Below, in pieces: positions 12,001-17,104 of a stretch of DNA of 54,805 nt (its first letter is position 1; the number at the start of each line of letters is the position of its first letter). The translations under genes were made by a program, and so were the position numbers. The stretch spans positions 1 through 54,805 of the forward strand of contig NZ_JAGSSV010000020.1 in the NCBI RefSeq assembly GCF_018145875.1, read 5' to 3'. The notes beneath the pieces were generated by a model, which did not search any database, was not told the origin of the DNA, and saw nothing but the letters and a program-made list of their open reading frames with translations. The stretch is from Marinomonas vulgaris (GTDB lineage: Bacteria; Pseudomonadota; Gammaproteobacteria; Pseudomonadales; Marinomonadaceae).

Positions 12001-13502
12001 GTAGCGAGACCTACACGGTAGACACAAAATTGCCATCGGCCACTATTACTCTAGGTGATACTGTATTGACGGCGGGTGAAACCACGCTGGTGACGATCGA
12101 CTTCTCAGAAAGTGTTAATGGCGTTACTTTGGAAGATTTGACCGCAGACAATGGCGTGTTGAGCGACTTAGTGGAAGTCAGTGATACTCAATACACAGCG
12201 ACATTAACACCATCGACGAACACCGAAGCAACCGGCAATACGGTGCGTTTAAGCGCGAACTATACCGACGTCGCTGGTAATACGGGTACCATCGCAACCA
12301 GTACAACCTTCGCTGTGGACACACTCGCACCGACGTTGACGTCGATTACCTTGTCTGATTCAGCCTTAAAAATGGGTGAAACAGCAACCGTAACGCTGCA
12401 ATTTAGTGAAGCCGTGAGTGATTTTGCTTTAGAAGATTTAACTACGGACAATGGCGTGTTGAGCGACCTGGTGAAAGTCAGCGACACCCAATACACAGCG
12501 ACCTTAACACCATCGACGAACACCGAAGCAACCGGCAATACGGTGCGCTTAAGCGCGAACTATACCGATGCCGCTGGCAATACGGGTACTACCGCGACAA
12601 GTACAACCTTCGCTGTGGACACACTCGCACCGACGTTGACGTCGATTACCCTGTCGGATACTGCACTGGCCATCGGTGAGACAGCCACGGTTACGTTGCA
12701 GTTTAGCGAAGCCGTGAATGACCTTGTATTGTCTGATTTGACGTCTGACAATGGCGTATTGTCAGATTTGGCACAGGATTCGCAAGACGGCAGTCTATGG
12801 ACGGCCACCTTCACCCCAAGTACTGATATAGAAGACACAACGAATGTCATCACCTTGGCAGATGGTTTTACCGATGCGAATGGCAACACAGGCGTGGGGG
12901 GCAGCAGTGATGAGTATGAAATCGATACGCTTGCACCCACTGTTACCCAAAGTGGTTTAACGCAAGGTACAGACTCTGGTCTGTCTCAAACGGACAACAT
13001 CACCAATAATAATCAGCCGACGTTTGAAGGTACGGGTGAAATTGGTGCGACGATTACAGTGACCATTGAGGGACAAAGTGCCACGGCAACCACAACGGTT
13101 GCTGCAGATGGAAACTGGAGTGCCACATTAGACAGTGCCTTGCTGGATGGGAATTACCAGTACACAGTCAGCGCAGAAGACAGCGCGGGCAATAGCACTG
13201 AACTGGCGAGCGATAATTTGACCATTGATACAGTTGCACCAACAAGTAGTGGCAGCACGACACCTGCTGATGGTGATACCAGTGTGAGTGGCAGTCTACC
13301 AAGTGAAGAAGGCGCCTTAATTGAGGTTACTTTGGACGGAAGTGATTATGGTAGTACAAATGTCAGTGCTGGCGGCAATTGGTCAATCAGTGGCGCGACC
13401 ATAAACAGTGGCGCTGATGGCGCAACAACGGAAGTGGCAGTGACAGTAACGGATGTGGCGGGCAACAAAGACGACGAGCCTGCAGACGTTTACAACCTTT
13501 AA
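3..13502 (+). CDS. Giant Ig-like repeat adhesin, SiiE/Bap-like (5'-partial)
   Basis: The reading frame is open from base 3, upstream of the first ATG at 30, and the first residues already match the domain repeat (SDSDNLTN before PTFTG). The gene therefore starts outside the window. About 4,500 residues are visible. They consist of about 45 Ig-like domains of 93-104 residues, counted by the recurring (D)xAGN motif at each domain end. Several subfamilies occur: TNDTTPTLTGT-type (Big_13-like) at both ends, a LNxxESG...GQxVxV type at about 2080-4200, a WxYSxDxGxxW type at about 5430-7090, and a SESV...LEDLTADNGVLS type (Big_12-like) at about 11740-12930. There are no GD-rich RTX nonapeptides and no LPxTG. 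The last Ig domain is followed by only a short acidic tail ending DVYNL. The downstream tolC/hlyD/ABC genes indicate type I secretion and a surface adhesion role. Family identity is clear; ligand and total length are unknown. Confidence 0.93.
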   Translation, partial: FSDSDNLTNMTTPTFTGAAEAGTVVSVLINEKTYSTTVAAGQTTWSITVPESDALTDTSGDTESGTDYGYTISAVDYAGNIATPVTGTLTLDTSNPTPLTGGLKADATNDTGRESDDTITNNRLPVFEGTVEEGAKVTLKINGGVYQATVTGTTWTYTLQAGEILPANGTLNYTIEAEDSAGNISSISRAITVDTTNPAVTSALAAESDSGVSNSDNLTNDTTPTLKGTADVNADIVVTISSTGKTYETQADTDGNWSITIPDGEKLSEGEQNYTVNATDVAGNTTTLNGDRFTVDTTAPTTLTTDLATASDSSDARNATGTNSDGITNDTTPTLTGAVEAGSTVKVTLINGGTFDATVTGTTWSYTPSADLPQDTYDYSVVATDAAGNSTAPKTDSFTIDTQIASFTGRLQAASDTGDSNADDLTKTTQPTFAGNVEAGSVVILSINGKSYNATVDASGNWTAQVGDALTDTTHTYTLTAVDVAGNEQVLSGSITVDTQAPTEDFSIGLLSSSDTGSSNTDKITNDKTPTLTGTAEAGATVALSINNVVRTVQVSDTGTWSVTYPELADGENIVTVSVTDVAGNEATMPDYVFTLDTATTVTARLDADSDTGNLNTDSITNIATPTFSGSGEVGAAIALLINGKTHTGTVSSEGTWSIAVPAVDALDSNSYDYKVTATDVAGNEAIAEGTVLVDLLSPTISFDQIAADGVLNIVESGKSLTITGTTTDVENNQILSLSLNGENYTASVIGNVFSIVVPVDDVAALTAEDYTVTASVSDVAGNSATKNASFTTDLSAPVVTINIVATDDYINLSESGQAVIVSGTAAGAESGRTVEVTLGSNTYETTVDENQNWSLSLTVEQVALLPNNATTVVYAQTTDEAGNVSNLASRDVYKDITPPTLAINNIAEDNVINLQESQEAMTISGTVSGVADGRDVSVELNGKTYTAEISNGNWSAEINSTDVGALADAKPHSVVVSVSDVAGNITTQSKSISVDKTIPEISINTLSGDGYLNATEAGQPLVISGSTVGVENGQSVSVLLNDVSYSTTVTNNTWTIPASALADANLVDGQTYTVTANVKDIAGNAAVEATANLVTDYTKPNLTIDLLSDNDYINAAESSTALLVSGTSDAENGQTVTLTLGDYTTTTTVQNGVWSKSIPDSVISGLDDGDYFVVANVTDVAGNEADTATRNVTVDTSVPVITVSTIAQDGLLNTVERDAGLIITGTTDDVADGQKVLVTLNSKTYEAIIADNAWSVSVVASDLNDLTDNTTYPVSLSVSDLAGNTGNKSETLRTDFTPPTIEINDLGDNVLNIAERGEALEITGTTGDAEVGQQVTVTFNNQPYYGSVASDGTWSVTVPSTRLSALNDATSYTIEANVSDVSGNPAPSATLAITTDFTVPVVSFNAISEDTSHDYDETTETDFYTSDQSLTLLGTTEAGATVRVYDSENQLLGLATVQANGAWSYAHTNTLAEGSHVFNVIATDAAGNSSDVAQRTITIDTSAPTVSIVGISPDSGAITDDGITNSQTLKFNGTAEANAWVVVSVNDSVIGQVKADTGGVWTFDYTSTTLAEGEYTLKATSVDQAGNTSSAAEFAFEVDTTNPIGSFVSMSTDSNITNDWISSDTTPTFNGTAEQGSKVQLYVDGTLVKTIAAMPESASWSISFAEYKALIGGVDALSEGSHSLTMKLTDVAGNTASYSKGFSIDSEAPDVAIVSISNDTNVAGDFYTSDGTLTFTGTAEAGASVLLEIGSNEVATVTANSEGVWSYEYTTDLGSDTYTLTATASDVAGNSKTATQSFTVDKVNPDALSASLVTDSGISAEDFITQNGELTISGLETNATWQYSTDSGANWLAGSGDSFTLASNTTYVQGTVQVRQFDLAGNESAAWSNASAIVIDNEVATPTLSLQNDTGSQDGDWVTQNRQINVAGLESGGTWEYSLDNGSTWTTGTGTSFTLADNATYSSEQVQVRQKDVAGNVSLSVKAPAITIDNTKPAVVTVTLDADTGQSATDWTSNNGKLNVSGVEANGSWFYRTSADGVWTEVTASSSFTLTEGVYEAGSVQVKQRDLAGNDSDVWTNEQSIIIDQTPYAAPTVVLENDEGTLDDDWVTNDGTFVVGNIETNATWEYSTNNGASWTQGVGTSFDVAEGSYSIGAIQVRQSDVSGNVSTKWTSTKALEVDTTIPAAPTVGLVKDTGSSSTDWYTNDGEVRVSNLEVGATWKYSLDGGTTWNAGDSDTNIFSLTDNTTYDAGEIQVRQYDLAGNEGTVKSLGQVVVDVTAPVTPAVALEEDTGSNTSDWITGNGQLNVTLEEGAIWYYSLDRGTNYTLGTGTSFTLEEGSYASGEVRVYQVDKAGNESTRWESPIIQVITTPPTVDSVALVSGNDTGLSAEDFITKQQSLTFEGTTSGNVEFVTINFNGSQVDVTVEEGEWSYGPTENLVADEYTFEVFATDIAGNTSDTVTQAVVIDTTAPAAPTDIVLTTDSGTEGDNKTNITKPSFQGSAEPFSEVTMTFDLGNGVTQSATAITNGSGVWSLTLSEALPEGTRSYTATTKDVAGNVSEELASGSVIIDTTKPIVSAVTLFDDADVELDDWLTNDAIGNYKLTGTAESNATITIYKNGSPLGTATTGDDANFEFSFGIGSFAEGTFAIKIEAKDDADNISTAFIKNLTIDRSISLTGGLSAESDTGVSNNDGKTQSTLPTFSGTTDPNATVTVKIGSGVGVDVTADAGGAWTYTPSVELADGTYTWVISAVDEAGNDTNLLDTNLEGALVVDTIAPALSGVAVEADFVDGTDDTTNDQQIAITGVSEANAYITLDIDDQTFTATADGSGNFRVETTTLNYAEHTYTVTATDAAGNATEFVDILLIQPDFIAIEFFVKDTTNSGSELDYLTNFERPTIEGVATPGSTLTLTISYTLEGEGEEEDSIEEWGSYTTTPNSSGGWEISIDKDLPDGEYTFTASSVKPGVDSDEEVHTVTIDTQNTLTFGLSESTDSSDGNAITNASSVEITGESDPDSNVTVVIYDSEGVELSNLSTVVKEDGTYLLAIPGLAEGSYTYTVTSVDKADNSVGGDANYTGSFTINRVPPTITGGLLAEDDTGESDSDGVTSISTPRFAGTIEGDYNELYITLNGENLYIYQEDANGDVIIDLVDEDGNWVLPISEELDDGYHNYIITATDSANNESKIQDSIRVKTDIQFTTYLVGDSGEYSTDFISKETSLVFKGLTEPDNSIEAKLYDSESVLLKTLTLTANNSGYYTADFGEDFAPGTYSVVFDVSDAAGNEYNDIIDEVVIDTAVTDLTMSFDSTSDTGNIDLWGDDVLSDGVTKVSNPVFAGKGEPESIITITLNDALGNQLDEETAFVGDSGNWTYSPGILVDGSYTISAVASDVAGNVSTTPAELDFTIKTSIPTLTWGIDYDTNDDGIINEAEYAASAVPGTVRFSGTGDVGDRVSLIISGQEYTENVKADGTWIIDTPELSDLKYNFQIQAEDIAGNVNTVYDSIILDSGISASVWMLEADDTNYKLDEITSNTNPGFGILSEKDNQMTVIVRSGSADGEILYQEDFTALSNSFTWKLPDGQTYADGTYYIQVFATDIANNEESSSNLKFVIDTYVSPQADVQVNYNNENSYRAATTEDDGDVYYTNISQFSILSNVESEISTISITAVDTELSGDWTRLSSDKLSNTFTTRLPEGLVDGQHELLITWTDRAGNTTSSTITVDVNNKIDVFTWEVSNFTKEDGLYYGASEEAVFSGQTDVGAVVKVVIGNDTFTQTADSNGDWSIDVTGLSDGVLQAEVSVSDKWGNYRESGEQVFVVDTFAPSFTYESVTDQDTSEDILWNSGARVLSGRAEPNTTLTISIDGADEIDISLDGSGYWSYDMAGLADGTHSILLKDTDFSGNETVKNFDVVIDTTAPTATITLDDTVLTVGDSTLVTINFSESVNDFSLEDLIADNGVLSNFVKVTDTEYTATLTPTTNTDEVTGNTVRLSVDYTDSVGNQGTIKSSETYTVDTKLPSATITLGDTVLTAGETTLVTIDFSESVNGVTLEDLTADNGVLSDLVEVSDTQYTATLTPSTNTEATGNTVRLSANYTDVAGNTGTIATSTTFAVDTLAPTLTSITLSDSALKMGETATVTLQFSEAVSDFALEDLTTDNGVLSDLVKVSDTQYTATLTPSTNTEATGNTVRLSANYTDAAGNTGTTATSTTFAVDTLAPTLTSITLSDTALAIGETATVTLQFSEAVNDLVLSDLTSDNGVLSDLAQDSQDGSLWTATFTPSTDIEDTTNVITLADGFTDANGNTGVGGSSDEYEIDTLAPTVTQSGLTQGTDSGLSQTDNITNNNQPTFEGTGEIGATITVTIEGQSATATTTVAADGNWSATLDSALLDGNYQYTVSAEDSAGNSTELASDNLTIDTVAPTSSGSTTPADGDTSVSGSLPSEEGALIEVTLDGSDYGSTNVSAGGNWSISGATINSGADGATTEVAVTVTDVAGNKDDEPADVYNL
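10245..10280 (+). other. EF-hand calcium-binding loop inside the adhesin
   Basis: Codons here read DTNDDGIINEAE, which fits the canonical 12-residue EF-hand loop: Asp1, Asn3, Asp5, Gly6, Ile8, Glu12. It sits at the start of one Ig-like domain, after the motif TWGIDY. Calcium rigidifies Ig strings in giant adhesins such as SiiE and LapA; a true EF-hand loop inserted in one domain is inferred to add a specific calcium site. Confidence 0.7.
12030..12660 (+). repeat. Near-identical 300-bp tandem repeat within the adhesin
   Basis: Two adjacent domain units are offset by exactly 300 bp and almost identical at the DNA level. For example, 12191-12350 and 12491-12650 differ at only a few positions, and the block coding for FAVDTLAPTLTSITL is the same at about 12309 and 12609. 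Other domains have diverged far more, so this pair is a recent duplication or has been homogenised by gene conversion. Confidence 0.85.
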
Positions 13503-13534
13503 AAATGACCATTGATAATAACAGCCATATTAGA

Positions 13535-13563
13535 AGCAGGTTTGGTGCATGACCAAATCTGCT
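13535..13563 (+). promoter_or_regulatory. Intercistronic stem-loop between adhesin and tolC-like gene
   Basis: Arms 13535-13546 and 13552-13563 form a 12-bp stem with one G-U pair and a 5-nt loop (GCATG). No T-run follows, so it is not a canonical terminator. It ends 7 nt before the AAGGAG ribosome binding site of the next gene. It may act as an RNA stabiliser, a processing site or an attenuator setting the ratio of the huge adhesin to its secretion proteins. Confidence 0.6.
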
Positions 13564-13582
13564 CTGATAAAAGGAGCAGGCA

Positions 13583-14866
13583 TTGCGTAGTAGTAAAAAA
13601 TACCTCTTTGGAATGGGGCTGTTGGTAATGGCCTGTCGGGTACAGGCAAACGAGTATCCGATTGGATTAGAAGAAGTGTATCAGTCGGCTTTATCAGTAT
13701 CGAATGAGTATCGAGCACTGGAGCAAGAGTCTCGGTCCGCCAAGGCGCTGAGCGATTCAGAAAATAAGTATTATTTACCTACTTTGTCTTTAACGAGCGA
13801 GTGGTACCAATACTATGGTGCTGAAACTCCAGATCCAGAAGAGGAGGATACGCTTAAACTCAACGCCGAAATCAAGCTTTGGGGTTCTGGCGTGGCCGAT
13901 AAAATTTCTGCCGCGGGCAGCAACTTAGAAGCGTCGCAGCTGTTGGTGTTTGGGGAATCCTTGTCGGTTTATCATACCGTATTGCGTTACCTGGCTAAGA
14001 TAGAGCGCACTCGAGTGTTTTTAGCTGACAACGAGAACATCGAACGACGCTTGAAAGTGTACCTTGAGAAGCAGCGTAATTCGTCCATCGAGGGGGCGTC
14101 TGCAATGTCTAGCTTGAAAGAAGCCGAACTGGAATACAGTCGCTTTAAAGACTCAGTAGATCGAATTCGCGCCAGTATCGATCAAATGTTCCGCAGCTTG
14201 CGAGAAGAGACCAACTATCAAACTGACTATCCAAGAGACGTGGGCATCAGTGTTGCTATGCTTGAACAGCTGCTGGCTCAAGATATAGCCTCGATTACTG
14301 AGATGAACATCGTTCAGAGTAATCTTGAATTGCGTAATCGAAACCTATTGTTGGATTATCAATTAAAAACCGCCAAAGCGCAGCGTGAGCGATTCACCGT
14401 TTCCTTGGTGAATGAAACGCAATTTGAGGTTTTTGGCAGTGATGATTGGGATTCAGGCGAGACCAAAACGGATTCTTATATTGGTTTTGAAGCGACTTAT
14501 GACTTGTTTAACTACCAAAACAGTCAAGGTCAAAAGTCTGCCTATCATCTGTATGATGCAGAAAGTGAGCGGGTTGATTTATTGCGCTTGCAGCTCATTT
14601 CACAGCTCAATTCCTTACAGAAAGAATTTTTAGACATCAAAGATAAGCGAGAGTCTTTGATGGAACAGATCCTGCTCAATGAAGATTTGGTCACAACGCA
14701 GGAAAGTGAATTATTGATCGATAAACTAGAATACGTGGACATAGTGCAGAGCTTATCAGGGTTGAGCTCTTCTTATACCACCTTGCTTGATTACGAATTG
14801 TCTCTTATTGATGCTGTGGTTGATACCATGTCATTGCGTTCAGAGAAGTTTGCTAGCAATGACTAA
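13583..14866 (+). CDS. TolC-family outer membrane secretion channel (SiiC-like)
   Basis: 427-residue protein that begins at TTG; AAGGAG at 13571-13576 lies six bases upstream and decides this start. The N-terminus is a signal peptide (KKYLFGMGLLVMACRVQA, then NEYPIGLEE). The rest is mainly long amphipathic helices with the paired-repeat pattern of outer membrane efflux proteins (LEEVYQSAL near residue 30; a second helical half from about residue 225). It is expected to form the trimeric outer membrane duct of the type I exporter for the upstream adhesin. It lies 80 nt after the adhesin and overlaps the next gene by 8 nt, so it belongs to the same operon. Sequence is divergent from E. coli TolC; the assignment rests on architecture and on the HlyD and ABC neighbours. 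Confidence 0.85.
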   Translation: MRSSKKYLFGMGLLVMACRVQANEYPIGLEEVYQSALSVSNEYRALEQESRSAKALSDSENKYYLPTLSLTSEWYQYYGAETPDPEEEDTLKLNAEIKLWGSGVADKISAAGSNLEASQLLVFGESLSVYHTVLRYLAKIERTRVFLADNENIERRLKVYLEKQRNSSIEGASAMSSLKEAELEYSRFKDSVDRIRASIDQMFRSLREETNYQTDYPRDVGISVAMLEQLLAQDIASITEMNIVQSNLELRNRNLLLDYQLKTAKAQRERFTVSLVNETQFEVFGSDDWDSGETKTDSYIGFEATYDLFNYQNSQGQKSAYHLYDAESERVDLLRLQLISQLNSLQKEFLDIKDKRESLMEQILLNEDLVTTQESELLIDKLEYVDIVQSLSGLSSSYTTLLDYELSLIDAVVDTMSLRSEKFASND

Positions 14867-16115
14867 GTCTAGGTCGTTTTCTTTGCCCATAGCACTGCTT
14901 GTTATTGTTGCCGTTAGTGTGTGTACTTATCTGATTTTCTTCAAGAAAATTGAAGTAGTTGCACCTGGGCAAGGTCTTACTGGTATCAATGAAAGTAATG
15001 TATCGCTTAAAAGTCCTTCAAACAGTTATGTGGTGGATATGTTCGCGTCGGTAGGAGATTTAGTACAAAAAGGGCAACCATTGCTTGAGTTTCGTAACCT
15101 GCAAGACGAGTATCAACTGCAAGAAGTATCTGAACGACTTGAACTAGACCGAGCTTTATTGGCTGAATATCGGCAAGAAAAATGCTTTCTAACCAGTGAT
15201 GTGTTCAATCAAGGAAATAGCGCTACTGATAAGGCGTTTCATGCTTCCCAGTGCGGTGGTGATGCCTCCATGGGTGGCTCTGGTGGCCAGTACATTCTGA
15301 ACTTCTATCAAGACTATCTTCAAGAGCAGAGTTACATTTTACAGTTGGAGCAAGAGAAAAAGCGTCACAAAGAAGAGTTACTTAATAAAAAAGAAGTGTT
15401 AAGTAAAAAACGCCGTATTTTGATTCGTGGTGGTGGCGAAACCTTGCGGTTATATGACATGGATACAGAGCTTAGTGATTTAAACAGTGAGATTATTTCT
15501 TTTGAAATCAGTAAACTAGATACTCAAAAGAACTTAAATGACAAGTTTATGACTTTTCAATTACGCCGTTCAGAGCGAGTGCTGACCCTAGATGAAAAGT
15601 TAACCGAGCTCAGCGCTGACATTGTGCAGCGTAAGTATCAAAAAGAATTGCTTGAAGAGAAAAAGAAAAACGCCATGATTCGCTCTCCCTTAGATGGCAG
15701 CGTATTAGAGTTGACTGAAGGGGTCGCCATCGGAACCTTTATTCAGGAAGGTAACCCTATTTACACTCTAAAAAAACGCGGAGCGTCACAAGAAGTGGTG
15801 GCCAAGTTTGAATCTCGTTACCGGTATTTTTTAGAGATTGGTCGTGAAGTGAAAATTATGACCAACTCCACTGGATTCAGTAAAGCCTTTACTGGGGTAA
15901 TAAAAGACATCAGTTCAGATTCGTTACCTTATGAGCCGGGCGAAGAAAATGGTAAGCGTTATTATCGTGTTGCTATCGAACCGAATGATGAGTTTTTAAA
16001 ATTACAATTGAACCTAGGTATCGATGTGAATGTTATGGTAGTTGAAAATGAAATTACAGCGTTTGATTATATGTTGAGCGTTATTCCCGATGTCTTTAAT
16101 TTTAAAGTTTGGTAG
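14859..16115 (+). CDS. HlyD-family periplasmic adaptor (SiiD-like)
   Basis: 418 residues from the ATG at 14859, which overlaps the stop of the tolC-like gene by 8 nt. A 24-codon upstream extension is open but lies inside the previous gene. One transmembrane helix (about residues 10-27, LLVIVAVSVCTYLIFF) is followed by a lipoyl/biotinyl-like half (VGDLVQKGQPLLEFRN), a long coiled coil (about 75-270) rich in Lys, Glu and Leu, the second lipoyl half (AMIRSPLDGSVLELTEG) and a beta-barrel region. This is the standard membrane fusion protein layout. It should bridge the ABC transporter at 19953 and the TolC-like channel. Two cysteines lie in the hairpin region (CFLTSD and QCGG), which is unusual for HlyD proteins. 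Confidence 0.88.
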   Translation: MTKSRSFSLPIALLVIVAVSVCTYLIFFKKIEVVAPGQGLTGINESNVSLKSPSNSYVVDMFASVGDLVQKGQPLLEFRNLQDEYQLQEVSERLELDRALLAEYRQEKCFLTSDVFNQGNSATDKAFHASQCGGDASMGGSGGQYILNFYQDYLQEQSYILQLEQEKKRHKEELLNKKEVLSKKRRILIRGGGETLRLYDMDTELSDLNSEIISFEISKLDTQKNLNDKFMTFQLRRSERVLTLDEKLTELSADIVQRKYQKELLEEKKKNAMIRSPLDGSVLELTEGVAIGTFIQEGNPIYTLKKRGASQEVVAKFESRYRYFLEIGREVKIMTNSTGFSKAFTGVIKDISSDSLPYEPGEENGKRYYRVAIEPNDEFLKLQLNLGIDVNVMVVENEITAFDYMLSVIPDVFNFKVW

Positions 16116-16118
16116 ATT

Positions 16119-16535
16119 ATGATCGGTTTTGTGTCTGCTATATCTGCTTCATTAGCCATTATTATTTTGGTTGTTATCTCTTCGTTGATTGGATACGTTC
16201 AATCTATTATGCCAGCCAAAGGCTTGGTTAAAATTGATGAAAATAAATATCGTTATGTGATGGAAGGCAAGTTTGTGAATCCGGATTTGCTTGAATTAGT
16301 CGTTATTGAAATTGAAAGTGCGGGCATCGCGAGTCGTGTTACTTCATATCAAAATGGTTGCAGTTATGGATTCAATACTAAGCAACGTGAGATGGAAGAA
16401 GTCGCTACTTATAACTATTTAGTCTTAAACCAATATTTTCAAAAAAGTTTAAAAATTGACACCATTAATAACTATAAAGCCGATGATGTATTAAATACTT
16501 GTTACATTGATATCAATTTACGCTCAGCACTTTAA
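16119..16535 (+). CDS. Small single-helix membrane protein of the adhesin operon, unknown function
   Basis: 138 residues starting 3 nt after the hlyD-like stop. One N-terminal transmembrane helix (about residues 5-30, ASLAIIILVVISSLIGYV) precedes a roughly 105-residue domain likely to face the periplasm. That domain has two cysteines (NGCSYGF and NTCYIDI) that could form a disulfide. There is no acidic residue in the helix, so it does not look like a proton-conducting MotB/ExbD subunit. No recognised family. Its position between the adaptor and the MotB-like gene suggests an accessory component of the exporter or channel. Confidence 0.75.
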   Translation: MIGFVSAISASLAIIILVVISSLIGYVQSIMPAKGLVKIDENKYRYVMEGKFVNPDLLELVVIEIESAGIASRVTSYQNGCSYGFNTKQREMEEVATYNYLVLNQYFQKSLKIDTINNYKADDVLNTCYIDINLRSAL

Positions 16536-16546
16536 AAGGATGAACT

Positions 16547-17005
16547 ATGGACGACGATACGTTAGCCCCCTTTGTAGATGCTTTGGCGTCTGCGTTAATT
16601 ATGATGGTTTTGGTAGCGATTTTCTTCTTGGTACAAACGGCCACTTCTCTTACCGCCAGTGCAAAGTTGGCGACGATTAGTGATCGTAATATAGATGAAG
16701 AAAAACCTTTATTTACGCCAATTATTTACCGTGACGTAGTGGAATATGACCTTGAGAAAAACACGTTAAAGTATATTGTCAATTTTAAGTTAGATGATGT
16801 GCATAAAGACATGATTAAAAGCAAAATGGATGGGGCGAAATCGTTAAAAATCACAGTGAGAAGTAACGACGATAAGAAAAAAAGCGTAGTGAATATGTTA
16901 TCTTTTCTTCGCGCCATGAGTTTACCTGCTGGATTAGACGTAAAAACAGAGGTTCTTACTTCTAATTCGGTGTTATCGAGTTTGACGTGGGAAGTGACTC
17001 AGTAA
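16547..17005 (+). CDS. MotB/ExbD-like proton channel stub (SiiA-like)
   Basis: 152 residues with AAAAGGATG as ribosome binding site. The N-terminus has the MotB hallmark: an Asp (residue 11, PFVDALASALIMMVL) at the cytoplasmic entry of a single transmembrane helix ending FFLVQT. In MotB the equivalent Asp32 carries protons, and SiiA of Salmonella SPI-4 has a comparable essential Asp. After the helix there are only about 110 residues. No OmpA-like peptidoglycan-binding motif is seen, so the protein is much shorter than MotB (about 300). It is predicted to pair with the MotA-like domain encoded next. Proton-channel partner: strong inference. SiiA orthology: inferred from context. Confidence 0.75.
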   Translation: MDDDTLAPFVDALASALIMMVLVAIFFLVQTATSLTASAKLATISDRNIDEEKPLFTPIIYRDVVEYDLEKNTLKYIVNFKLDDVHKDMIKSKMDGAKSLKITVRSNDDKKKSVVNMLSFLRAMSLPAGLDVKTEVLTSNSVLSSLTWEVTQ

Positions 17006-17104
17006 TCAATAAGCTAAAAGAATATGGTCACATATAAGGTAGTGGTTTTACTTTAAATGTGAAAGCGAATTTTAAAAATGATAGAGTATTAAGGGTTTAA
17101 AAAT

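Noticed and set aside
230..12940. Many antisense open frames of 60-130 codons opposite the adhesin
   Set aside because: They are shadows of the repetitive Thr/Asp/Gly-rich coding strand, recur with the domain period, and lack ribosome binding sites or recognisable domains.
1..13502. CRISPR or non-coding tandem repeat array
   Set aside because: The periodicity is about 280-310 bp, stays in frame and codes for Ig-like domains; there are no short identical repeats with unique spacers.
14787..14858. Upstream extension of the HlyD-like gene
   Set aside because: The extra 24 codons lie inside the tolC-like gene and encode an unsuitable Cys-rich stretch before the true membrane helix; the ATG at 14859 gives the standard 8-nt overlap.
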